Shown here in pieces: positions 1 through 5,586 of a DNA stretch of 5,586 bases. Source of the stretch: an uncultured Clostridia bacterium (GTDB lineage: Bacteria > Bacillota > Clostridia > Oscillospirales > Acutalibacteraceae); contig CAMBQD010000079.1 in NCBI GenBank assembly GCA_945869905.1, positions 1 through 5,586 of the forward strand. The letters are read 5' to 3'. Below the pieces are notes generated by a model. The model saw only the letters and a program-made list of their open reading frames with translations. It was not told the origin of the DNA and did not search any database. Both the position numbers and the translations under genes were made by a program. Position 1 is the first letter of the stretch; every line of letters starts with the position of its first letter.

Positions 1-33
1 TTATATTTTGCAGTTTTTTTAGCTTTAATTCCA

Positions 34-62
34 TTGATTTACCTATTGTGATTTGTTATAAT
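34..62 (+). promoter_or_regulatory. SigA-type promoter P1, extended -10
   Basis: The -35 candidate TTGATT (34-39, 4 of 6 consensus) is separated by 17 bases from a perfect TATAAT (57-62). A TG one base upstream of the hexamer (54-55) makes an extended -10 element. Transcription should begin near 69-70, about 11 bases before the ATG of the binding-protein gene. The spacing and AT-rich surroundings fit a housekeeping sigma-factor promoter. No operator or terminator can be judged because only 33 bases lie upstream. Confidence 0.7.
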
Positions 63-69
63 GGCAAAT

Positions 70-74
70 AGGTG
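70..74 (+). promoter_or_regulatory. ribosome binding site deciding the start of the binding-protein gene
   Basis: AGGTG lies six bases before the ATG at 81, normal Shine-Dalgarno spacing. The in-frame GTG at 72-74 is part of this site and has no binding site of its own, so ATG 81 is the better start. If P1 is used as predicted, this site sits at the very 5' end of the mRNA. Confidence 0.6.
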
Positions 75-80
75 ATTAAG

Positions 81-1736
81 ATGAAAACGGTGAAAAAAAT
101 TACGGCACTATTGCTTTGCATAATATTATCAGTGACGGCTTTGGCAGGATGCTCAAAGTCAGACATAATTGATTTTATCTACCCCTTTAACGGCGATATC
201 GTCAGCTTTGACCCTCAGGTTGCCTCCACATCCGACGAATTTTTAATTGTGGAAAACTGCTTTGAAGGACTTGTGAGAGTATTGGACGACGGTACTGTTC
301 AATCAGGTGTGGCGGAAAGGTGGAGCATCAGCGACGACGGACTGACATACACCTTTTATTTGAGGAAAGGCGCAAAGTGGAACGTACAGAGTAAAAATCC
401 CGAAAATCCCACGGCGGCTCAAAAGCTTATGGGTAATGACTTTAATCCGGATATTACTGCCAATGACTTTGTTTTTGCACTCAGGCGTGCAGTTGACCCA
501 AACACAGAATGTCCCCTGTTTTCATCAGTAGCCAACATAGTTAACGCCGGTAAAATCCATTCCGGAAAAATGTCCGTTAACAAGCTGGGTGCAAGGGCAA
601 TTGACGATTACACCCTTGAAATCAAGCTGGCTTCACCTGACGAAGACTTTATGTCCACCTTGTCAACTGCTGTTGCCATGCCCTGCAATGAGGATTATTT
701 TTATGCCACTAAGGGCAGATACGGACTTGGGCTTGACTACACAATATTTAACGGTCAGTTTTACGTCAACTCAATCCTTGAGGCGTCATATATCCTTGAC
801 AGGAACGAACAGTATGTGGGCGACTATCCCTCTGCCGTATCCGATATAACGCTTAACATAATTAACGAGGAGTCGGACATTCCGAAAAATCTGAAAAGCG
901 GCTACTATGACTGTGCTTACATAACCGGTGCGGAATACGAGGCACTTAATGATGACAGCATTACCGCAGAACCCTACTCCAATAAAATGTGGGCATTTGT
1001 ATTTAACAAAAACAAACAGCTTTTCAGCAGTAAGGAGCTGCGTCAGGCAGTATGCCTGAGCATTTCCGACGCTGATTTGGAAAAGCACACATATCTTACC
1101 AAAGCAAATTCCTTTACTCCTCCAAGCTGTGTAATAGGAGGCAGTAACGCAAATGAAGCAATCGGCAACACTGTCGTTAAGCAGGATACAGAAAAAGCCA
1201 AGGAGCTTTGGAAAAAGGGACTTGAGGATACAGGATACAGTGTAGCCGACATCACCATCATTGTTACCGAAGGCATGGAGGATATTGCAAAGCAGCTTGT
1301 ACAGGGCATACAGGGCAGTATCGGTGAAATCACAAATTACGGAAATGACAAAAAAATATCTTTCTCACTTAAGCTTAACGTCCTTAGCAAGCAGGATTTT
1401 GACACTGCCTTTGCAGGCGGTGATTATGACATTGCACTCTATCAGTTTGAGGCAAGCAGTCACAGTGCACCTGCATTTTTAAGTGACATAATCAAGGGCA
1501 ACTACGCAGGAGAAATCGACGGTATTGAAAAAGCACTGAAAAAAGCGCAAACGGCTAATGCGTCAAGCACTGCCGACGCCTGCAGAGAATGTGAAAAGGT
1601 GCTTATGAAGGATTATTCGGTAATGCCGGTGCTTTTTGAATCGTCATATTATGCACAGGCAAAGGGAGTCAGCGGCGTGCAGTTTCATGCAGGCAGCGGA
1701 AGGGTAAGCTTTGTAAATGCAACGAGAGAAAATTAA
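81..1736 (+). CDS. OppA-like peptide ABC transporter substrate-binding lipoprotein (SBP_bac_5 family)
   Basis: This is a solute-binding lipoprotein, probably for oligopeptides, anchored on the outer face of the cytoplasmic membrane and delivering ligand to an ABC permease. From ATG 81 it has 551 residues, usual for OppA/DppA-type proteins. The N-terminus is a lipoprotein signal: Lys-rich start, hydrophobic core (about 7-20) and lipobox LAGC with Cys24 as the predicted lipidated residue. Family marks follow: DP at 44-45, FEGL at 61-64, the GVAERW..S.DGLTYTF.LR.GAKW block at 76-100, and TANDFVFALRRAVDPNT at 126-142. LRQAV at 320-324 matches the family's conserved 'LR.A' helix. Two oddities are seen: about 19 extra residues between W100 and T126, where the family usually has a short SDG-type loop, and Gln226 where a Gly-Pro pair is usual. 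It overlaps the VanZ gene downstream. No permease or ATPase gene is in view, so ligand and partner are unknown. The family call is firm; peptide specificity is inferred. Confidence 0.92.
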   Translation: MKTVKKITALLLCIILSVTALAGCSKSDIIDFIYPFNGDIVSFDPQVASTSDEFLIVENCFEGLVRVLDDGTVQSGVAERWSISDDGLTYTFYLRKGAKWNVQSKNPENPTAAQKLMGNDFNPDITANDFVFALRRAVDPNTECPLFSSVANIVNAGKIHSGKMSVNKLGARAIDDYTLEIKLASPDEDFMSTLSTAVAMPCNEDYFYATKGRYGLGLDYTIFNGQFYVNSILEASYILDRNEQYVGDYPSAVSDITLNIINEESDIPKNLKSGYYDCAYITGAEYEALNDDSITAEPYSNKMWAFVFNKNKQLFSSKELRQAVCLSISDADLEKHTYLTKANSFTPPSCVIGGSNANEAIGNTVVKQDTEKAKELWKKGLEDTGYSVADITIIVTEGMEDIAKQLVQGIQGSIGEITNYGNDKKISFSLKLNVLSKQDFDTAFAGGDYDIALYQFEASSHSAPAFLSDIIKGNYAGEIDGIEKALKKAQTANASSTADACRECEKVLMKDYSVMPVLFESSYYAQAKGVSGVQFHAGSGRVSFVNATREN

Positions 1737-2184
1737 AACAGCTATATGCTGGATTTTGGTAATTACCTGTATGGGAGTTATCTTTTGGCTTTCATCCAGA
1801 ACTGCGGATCAGTCCTCACTGCAAAGCGGTGCCATATTACAGTGGCTTACAAGGATTTTCGGCACGGGATTTTTTACCGATTTTATTGTGAGAAAATCCG
1901 CTCACTGCCTTGAATACACAGGTCTTTGCCTATTGTTTAACATAGCCCTTTTTCAGACAAAGAAAAAAAGAAAGCCCATCCTTTCAATCGTATTTTCATC
2001 ACTTTATGCCGTAACAGATGAAATACATCAGCACTTTATTGAAGGCCGCTCCTGTCAATTTTCCGACTGGGCGATAGATACCTTAGGTGCGGTTTTAGGG
2101 GCAATTGCTTTTTTGATTTTATTTGCGGTTATCAGGAAACATATTACAAAAAAGTCAAAATTTGTTGACAGCAAGGATAATTAG
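1717..2184 (+). CDS. VanZ-family integral membrane protein
   Basis: This is a 155-residue membrane protein of the VanZ-like family. VanZ from the enterococcal vanA cluster gives low-level teicoplanin resistance by a mechanism not well understood; most chromosomal homologues have no known role, and none should be assumed here. Four membrane segments are visible: about 8-25, 62-79, 86-103 and 119-139. Family motifs are FWLSSR (23-28), RKSAH..EY (59-67), and the conserved TDEIHQ.F..GR..Q.SDW.ID..G block at 100-124, rich in acidic and His residues at a membrane boundary. Both start and end are short and Lys-rich. The start is ATG 1717: an in-frame TAA at 1714-1716 excludes anything upstream, and Met19 would lose the first helix. 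The gene overlaps the binding-protein gene by 20 bases in another frame. A purine-rich GGAAGGG (1698-1704) lies a rather long 12 bases upstream, so translational coupling is likely. The family is clear, the function is not. Confidence 0.88.
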   Translation: MQREKIKTAICWILVITCMGVIFWLSSRTADQSSLQSGAILQWLTRIFGTGFFTDFIVRKSAHCLEYTGLCLLFNIALFQTKKKRKPILSIVFSSLYAVTDEIHQHFIEGRSCQFSDWAIDTLGAVLGAIAFLILFAVIRKHITKKSKFVDSKDN

Positions 2185-2192
2185 TTTATAAT
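2165..2192 (+). promoter_or_regulatory. SigA-type promoter P2 with perfect consensus hexamers
   Basis: TTGACA (2165-2170) and TATAAT (2187-2192) both match the consensus exactly, with a 16-base spacer. The -35 lies in codons 150-152 of the VanZ gene and the -10 just after its stop codon (2182-2184). Transcription should begin near 2199, giving a leader of about 30 bases before nagB. That leader is too short for a T-box or other riboswitch. Expression of nagB-metG-tatD from here should be strong unless a repressor acts. Confidence 0.8.
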
Positions 2193-2228
2193 ATATAAGA
2201 TAAACGGAAAAGATGCGGAGGAATAAAA

Positions 2229-2954
2229 ATGAATGTTTTAGTATATGACAATGACGAGCAAATCGGTATTGCCGCCGGTAACTATATGTGCGGACAGGTG
2301 CTTGCAAAGCCCGATTCCGTTTTGGGCCTTGCAACAGGCTCAACACCGCTTAAGCCCTACGGCCATATGATAAAGCTTTACAAGAACGGTGCAGTTGATT
2401 TCAGCAAGGTTACAACCTTTAACCTTGACGAATACTGCAGGCTTGATGTTAACGACAAAAACTCATATCACAGCTTTATGAATGAAAATCTTTTTGACCA
2501 TATCAACATTCCAAAGGAAAATATTAATTTTCTTGACGGAAATGCTGATGATTTGGAAAAAGAATGTAAAGACTATGAAATGAAAATAAAAAAAGCCGGT
2601 GGAATTGATATTCAGCTTTTAGGTATCGGCTCCAACGGTCATATTGCATTTAACGAGCCCTCAGACAGCTTTCAGAGATGGAGCCACGTTGTTGCCCTTA
2701 AGGACAGCACCATTCAGGACAACAGCCGTTTCTTTAATTCAATTGAGGAGGTACCAACCCACGCGGTAACAATGGGTATCGGCTCAATTATGCAGGCAAA
2801 AAGAATACTTATCATCGCCTTGGGTGAAAACAAGGCAAACGCAATAAAGCAGCTTATTGACGGCAATGTTACGCCTCAGTGCCCTGCGTCTGTGCTTCAA
2901 TTCCACACGGACGTAACCCTTATGCTTGACAAGGGCGCGGCATCAAAAATCTAA
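2229..2954 (+). CDS. nagB: glucosamine-6-phosphate deaminase
   Basis: This cytosolic enzyme of amino-sugar catabolism converts glucosamine-6-phosphate to fructose-6-phosphate and ammonia. It has 241 residues, like the Bacillus NagB (about 242) and shorter than the E. coli enzyme (266), which has a longer C-terminus. Visible motifs are the phosphate-binding LATGSTP (34-40), NLDEY (65-69) with the catalytic Asp67 equivalent to E. coli Asp72, and GIGSNGHIAFNEP (132-144) with His138 and Glu143 of the catalytic relay. SRFF (166-169) and Lys202 correspond to the E. coli substrate-binding Arg172 and Lys208. Asn136 stands where E. coli has Asp141; Bacillus NagB also has Asn there, so this is not a defect. 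The start is supported by GGAGGA (2217-2222), six bases before the ATG. It is the first gene after promoter P2 and lies 15 bases before metG. No nagA or amino-sugar transporter gene is next to it, and no CcpA or NagR-type site was recognised. Confidence 0.96.
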   Translation: MNVLVYDNDEQIGIAAGNYMCGQVLAKPDSVLGLATGSTPLKPYGHMIKLYKNGAVDFSKVTTFNLDEYCRLDVNDKNSYHSFMNENLFDHINIPKENINFLDGNADDLEKECKDYEMKIKKAGGIDIQLLGIGSNGHIAFNEPSDSFQRWSHVVALKDSTIQDNSRFFNSIEEVPTHAVTMGIGSIMQAKRILIIALGENKANAIKQLIDGNVTPQCPASVLQFHTDVTLMLDKGAASKI

Positions 2955-2969
2955 ACGGAGGAAACAAAA

Positions 2970-4922
2970 ATGGCAGAAGAAAAGGAAAAGTTTTATATAA
3001 CCACTCCCATATACTATCCGTCAGGAAATCCCCACATCGGTCACTGCTACACAACGGTTGCCTGTGACTCAATTGCAAGATTCAGACGTATGCAGGGCAA
3101 GGACGTTATATTCCTTACAGGCACCGACGAGCACGGTCTTAAAATAGAGCAGAAGGCAAAGGAACAGGGAATAACCCCAAAGGAATATGTTGACAACATT
3201 GTTGAAATATTCAAGGATCTTTGGCAGTATATGAATATCAGCTATGACAGATATATCCGCACAACTGACGATTACCATATTGAAACCGTACAGAAGATTT
3301 TTAAGGAGCTTTATGACAGGGGGTATATTTACAAGGGTAAATATGTGGGCAAATACTGTACACCCTGTGAATCCTTCTGGACAGAAAGTCAGCTTGTTGA
3401 CGGCAAATGCCCCGAATGCGGCCGTGATGTTGTGGAGGCTGAGGAGGAGGCATATTTCTTTAAGATGTCACCCTTTGCCAACAGGATTGAAAAGCTGCTG
3501 CTTGAAACAGATTATCTTCAGCCCCGTTCAAGGGCAGTTGAGCTTGTGAACAATTTCATCAAGCCCGGCTTGGAGGATCTTTGCGTTTCAAGAACTACCT
3601 TCAAATGGGGTATCCCCGTTACCTTTGATGACAAGCACGTGGTTTATGTTTGGGTTGACGCTCTTTCAAACTATATTTCAGCACTGGGATATCTCAATGA
3701 CAAATATGATGATTTTGACAAATTTTGGCCTGCCGATTTGCATATGGTAGCAAAGGACATTATGCGTTTTCACGCAATTATTTGGCCTGCTATTCTTATG
3801 GCACTGGATTTGCCCTTGCCAAAGCATCTTGCCGTACACGGCTGGATTACCTTTAACGGTCAAAAGATGAGCAAGTCAATCGGCAACGTGGTTGACCCCA
3901 AGGTGCTTGGTGAGCGTTACGGCGCAGATGCAATCAGATATCACATTCTCAGAGAAATGGCTCTCGGCGCAGACAGCTCCTTCTCCAACGAGATTATGAT
4001 TAACCGCATAAACTCAGACCTTGCCAATGATTTAGGTAACCTTGTTTCAAGAACCGTGGCAATGGTTGAAAAATATTTCGGCGGTACTCTGCCTGAGAAA
4101 AAGCAGAGCGATGAAATTGACAACGAGCTTATTGATATGGCAACCTCACTGCGTGACAAGGTTGCAGACCTTATGGACGAAACTCAGCTTAATAACGCAC
4201 TTGCCGAAATATTTAAGGTTATTTCAAGAGCAAACAAATATATTGACGAAACTACCCCTTGGATTTTAGGCAAGGACGAGAGTAAAAAGGACAGACTTTC
4301 CTGCGTGCTTTACAATCTTTTGGAGGCAATCAGAATTACCACCACACTGCTTTCCTGCTTTATGCCTTCAACAATGCCTAAGGTATGGGAGCAGATTGGT
4401 GCCGATGAAGGTTTAATCACCTATGAAAATGCCGCAAAATTCGGCGTTCTTCCTCAGGACGTTACCGTTAAAAAGGGCCCTGCCCTTTTCCCGAGAATTG
4501 ATTTTGACAAGGAAATAGAGGAACTTAACGCACTTATCAAAAAGCAGGCGGAGGAGGCACAAAAGGCACAGCAAAAGCCGGAAATCGAAGGACTTGCCGA
4601 GATTGCCTTTGACGACTTTGCAAAGGTTGAATTACGTGTTGCTAAAATAACCGCCTGTGAACCGATTAAAAGAGCAAAAAAGCTTTTGAAAATAATGGTT
4701 AACGACGGCACTGACGAGCCGAGGCAGATTGTATCGGGCATTGCGCCTTGGTACAAGCCCGAGGATTTGGTGGGCAAAAGCGTTATCATTGTTGCAAATC
4801 TTAAGCCTGCAAAGCTTTGCGGTGAAATGAGCAACGGTATGCTGCTGGCAGGCGACGTAAGCGAAAATGACGTCAAGGTACTGTTTGTTGACGGTATGCC
4901 GTCAGGCACAAAAATAAGATAA
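2970..4922 (+). CDS. metG: methionyl-tRNA synthetase with C-terminal tRNA-binding domain
   Basis: This essential class I aminoacyl-tRNA synthetase charges tRNA-Met with methionine using ATP, supplying both initiation and elongation. It has 650 residues, the usual length for the dimeric Bacillus-type enzyme. The Rossmann catalytic core carries HIGH at 22-25, TGTDEHG at 50-56 and KMSKS at 299-303. The zinc knuckle has two CxxC pairs (Cys130/133 and Cys147/150), with family-typical CTPCESFW. The helical anticodon-binding domain spans about 340-510; Asn357, Arg361 and Trp431 align with the E. coli anticodon-reading residues Asn391, Arg395 and Trp461. A charged, Lys/Glu/Gln-rich linker (about 512-540) leads to an EMAP/Trbp111-type OB-fold (about 545-650), with FAKVELRVAKI and the late motif GEMSNGMLLAG. 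GGAGGA (2957-2962) lies seven bases before ATG 2970. It is cotranscribed with nagB and the downstream tatD; no T-box leader is visible in this window. No key residue is missing. Confidence 0.98.
   Translation: MAEEKEKFYITTPIYYPSGNPHIGHCYTTVACDSIARFRRMQGKDVIFLTGTDEHGLKIEQKAKEQGITPKEYVDNIVEIFKDLWQYMNISYDRYIRTTDDYHIETVQKIFKELYDRGYIYKGKYVGKYCTPCESFWTESQLVDGKCPECGRDVVEAEEEAYFFKMSPFANRIEKLLLETDYLQPRSRAVELVNNFIKPGLEDLCVSRTTFKWGIPVTFDDKHVVYVWVDALSNYISALGYLNDKYDDFDKFWPADLHMVAKDIMRFHAIIWPAILMALDLPLPKHLAVHGWITFNGQKMSKSIGNVVDPKVLGERYGADAIRYHILREMALGADSSFSNEIMINRINSDLANDLGNLVSRTVAMVEKYFGGTLPEKKQSDEIDNELIDMATSLRDKVADLMDETQLNNALAEIFKVISRANKYIDETTPWILGKDESKKDRLSCVLYNLLEAIRITTTLLSCFMPSTMPKVWEQIGADEGLITYENAAKFGVLPQDVTVKKGPALFPRIDFDKEIEELNALIKKQAEEAQKAQQKPEIEGLAEIAFDDFAKVELRVAKITACEPIKRAKKLLKIMVNDGTDEPRQIVSGIAPWYKPEDLVGKSVIIVANLKPAKLCGEMSNGMLLAGDVSENDVKVLFVDGMPSGTKIR
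4471..4489 (+). repeat. terminator-like hairpin inside metG
   Basis: A perfect inverted repeat AAAAGGGC (4471-4478) / GCCCTTTT (4482-4489) with a three-base loop. The stem has a GGGC/GCCC core followed by TTTTC, so it looks like a short intrinsic terminator. It is encoded by codons 501-507 (KKGPALF), just before the linker to the C-terminal tRNA-binding domain. This protein segment is family-typical, so the pairing may be accidental. Confidence 0.35.
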
Positions 4923-4937
4923 CAGTGAGGAATAATA

Positions 4938-5586
4938 ATGTATCAAAACATATTTGATACACATTCACACTATGATGATGAAAAATTTAACCCTGACCGA
5001 GAAGAATTGATGAAATCACTTCAAAGTCAGGGTGTTTCTCATATAGTTACCTGTGGATGTGATATTGAAACAACACAGTTTAATTTTGATTTGGCACAGC
5101 AGTATGATTATGTATACTTTGCCGCAGGCTTTCATCCGGAATGCCTTGAGGGTGCAAGGCAGGAGGATTTGGAAATTATAAAAAAATTTGCACAAAATAA
5201 AAAGTGCGTAGCCATTGGCGAAATCGGGCTTGATTATCACTGGATGAGCTCACCCAAGGAAATCCAGCAGGATTTTTTCAAGGCGCAAATTGAGCTGGCA
5301 AAGGAGCTGGATATGCCGGTAATTGTCCACGACAGAGAGGCGCACGGCGACACCCTTGATATACTGAAGGCAACTAAGCCAAAGGGTGTGGTGCACTGCT
5401 TTTCCGGCTCAAAGGAAATGGCAAGGGAGATAATCAAGCTTGGTATGTATATCGGGCTTAACGGTGTAGTAACCTTTAATAATGCAAGAAAAAGCCTTGA
5501 GGTTGTTAGGGAAATACCCATTGAACGCCTTGTGCTTGAAACCGACTGTCCTTATATGGCGCCGGTGCCGCTCAGAGGAACCAGAT
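4938..5586 (+). CDS. tatD: TatD-family metal-dependent hydrolase (3' end beyond window)
   Basis: This gene is open to the window end, so only the first 216 residues of a protein usually about 255 long are seen. TatD proteins are TIM-barrel enzymes with two metal ions; characterised members are DNases, including 3'-5' exonuclease activity, but the substrate of this one is inferred. All expected metal ligands are visible: DTHSH with His9 and His11, GEIGLD with Glu95, VHDREA with His131, HCFSGS with His153, and ETDCPYMAP with Asp203. The last residues seen, PLRGTR, match the conserved stretch after the metal-binding Asp. ATG 4938 is preceded by GAGGA (4927-4931) at six bases. It begins 15 bases after the metG stop, and metG-tatD adjacency is conserved in Firmicutes (metS-dayD in Bacillus subtilis), which supports the assignment. 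The start codon takes part in a perfect hairpin (4939-4961), which could affect translation. The family is certain; orthology to dayD/yabD is likely. Confidence 0.93.
   Translation, partial: MYQNIFDTHSHYDDEKFNPDREELMKSLQSQGVSHIVTCGCDIETTQFNFDLAQQYDYVYFAAGFHPECLEGARQEDLEIIKKFAQNKKCVAIGEIGLDYHWMSSPKEIQQDFFKAQIELAKELDMPVIVHDREAHGDTLDILKATKPKGVVHCFSGSKEMAREIIKLGMYIGLNGVVTFNNARKSLEVVREIPIERLVLETDCPYMAPVPLRGTR
4939..4961 (+). repeat. inverted repeat at the tatD start codon
   Basis: TGTATCAAA (4939-4947) and TTTGATACA (4953-4961) are perfect reverse complements separated by the five bases ACATA. In mRNA this gives a 9-bp, AU-rich stem-loop that takes in the U and G of the start codon, leaving the Shine-Dalgarno GAGGA (4927-4931) single-stranded. 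In DNA it could equally be a dyad-symmetric protein site. The right arm encodes FDT of the invariant metal-binding FDTHSH motif, so only the left arm (codons for YQN) is free to vary. Confidence 0.5.

Noticed and set aside
61..75. Mini reading frame ATG GCA AAT AGG TGA just before the binding-protein gene, a possible leader peptide.
   Set aside because: Its ATG overlaps the -10 hexamer of P1 and would lie upstream of the predicted transcription start; it has no ribosome binding site.
72..80. GTG at 72 as start of the binding-protein gene (three more residues).
   Set aside because: The GTG lies inside the Shine-Dalgarno AGGTG that serves ATG 81, and there is no suitable binding site ahead of it.
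1043..1059. Inverted repeat TCAGGCA-GTA-TGCCTGA within the binding-protein gene.
   Set aside because: It encodes RQAVCLS within the conserved LR.A helix region, has no T run, and short coding palindromes of this size are expected by chance.
2196..2212. Possible CcpA (cre) site around the CG at 2205-2206 in the nagB leader.
   Set aside because: The required TG before and CA after the central CG are missing; the match is poor.
2130..2228. Looked for an intrinsic terminator between the VanZ gene and nagB.
   Set aside because: No GC-rich stem followed by a T run is present; only the weak GTCAA/TTGAC dyad was found.
4809..4820. 12-base perfect palindrome GCAAAGCTTTGC near the end of metG.
   Set aside because: It has no loop, lies in the coding region of the conserved OB-fold, and is not placed near any start or promoter.
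4454..4909. Antisense open reading frame of 151 codons opposite metG.
   Set aside because: It mirrors a conserved coding region, its protein is low-complexity Ser/Leu-rich with no recognisable motif, and it has no convincing ribosome binding site; it is a shadow of metG.
5237..5521. Antisense open reading frame opposite the TatD gene.
   Set aside because: The opposite strand encodes all TatD metal-binding motifs continuously, so this frame is a shadow.

Overview
The window reads as ordinary chromosome from a moderately AT-rich member of the Firmicutes, most likely a clostridial gut-type bacterium. This inference rests on strong GGAGG-type ribosome binding sites, a lipobox lipoprotein, a VanZ-like membrane protein, a short (about 241-residue) Bacillus-like NagB, a four-cysteine MetRS with a C-terminal tRNA-binding domain, and the metG-tatD gene order also found in Bacillus (metS-dayD/yabD). 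Every gene is on the + strand and coding density is very high. There is no gene-free stretch over 300 bases. I see no RNA gene, insertion sequence, CRISPR array or phage gene.

The window divides into two apparent transcription units. Unit 1 (about 34-2184) starts at an extended -10 promoter with a very short leader. It encodes an OppA-like oligopeptide-binding lipoprotein, followed with a 20-base overlap by a small four-helix VanZ-family membrane protein. No permease or ATPase gene of the transporter is present. Unit 2 (about 2165 to beyond the window end) starts at a promoter with perfect -35 and -10 hexamers; its -35 lies inside the last codons of the VanZ gene. It encodes glucosamine-6-phosphate deaminase (nagB), methionyl-tRNA synthetase (metG) and a TatD-family metal-dependent hydrolase, with 15-base gaps between genes. 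The TatD gene is cut by the window end. No terminator is visible between the units, so read-through from unit 1 into unit 2 is possible.

Functionally, unit 1 belongs to the cell envelope: one lipid-anchored solute-binding protein and one integral membrane protein. Unit 2 joins an amino-sugar catabolic enzyme, which releases fructose-6-phosphate and ammonia, to a housekeeping translation and nucleic-acid-metabolism pair.

I do not see a clearly new biological system. The points most worth a second look are the fused expression of the binding protein and VanZ protein, the consensus promoter embedded in the VanZ gene, the nagB-metG-tatD linkage, and a perfect 9-bp hairpin that takes in the tatD start codon.
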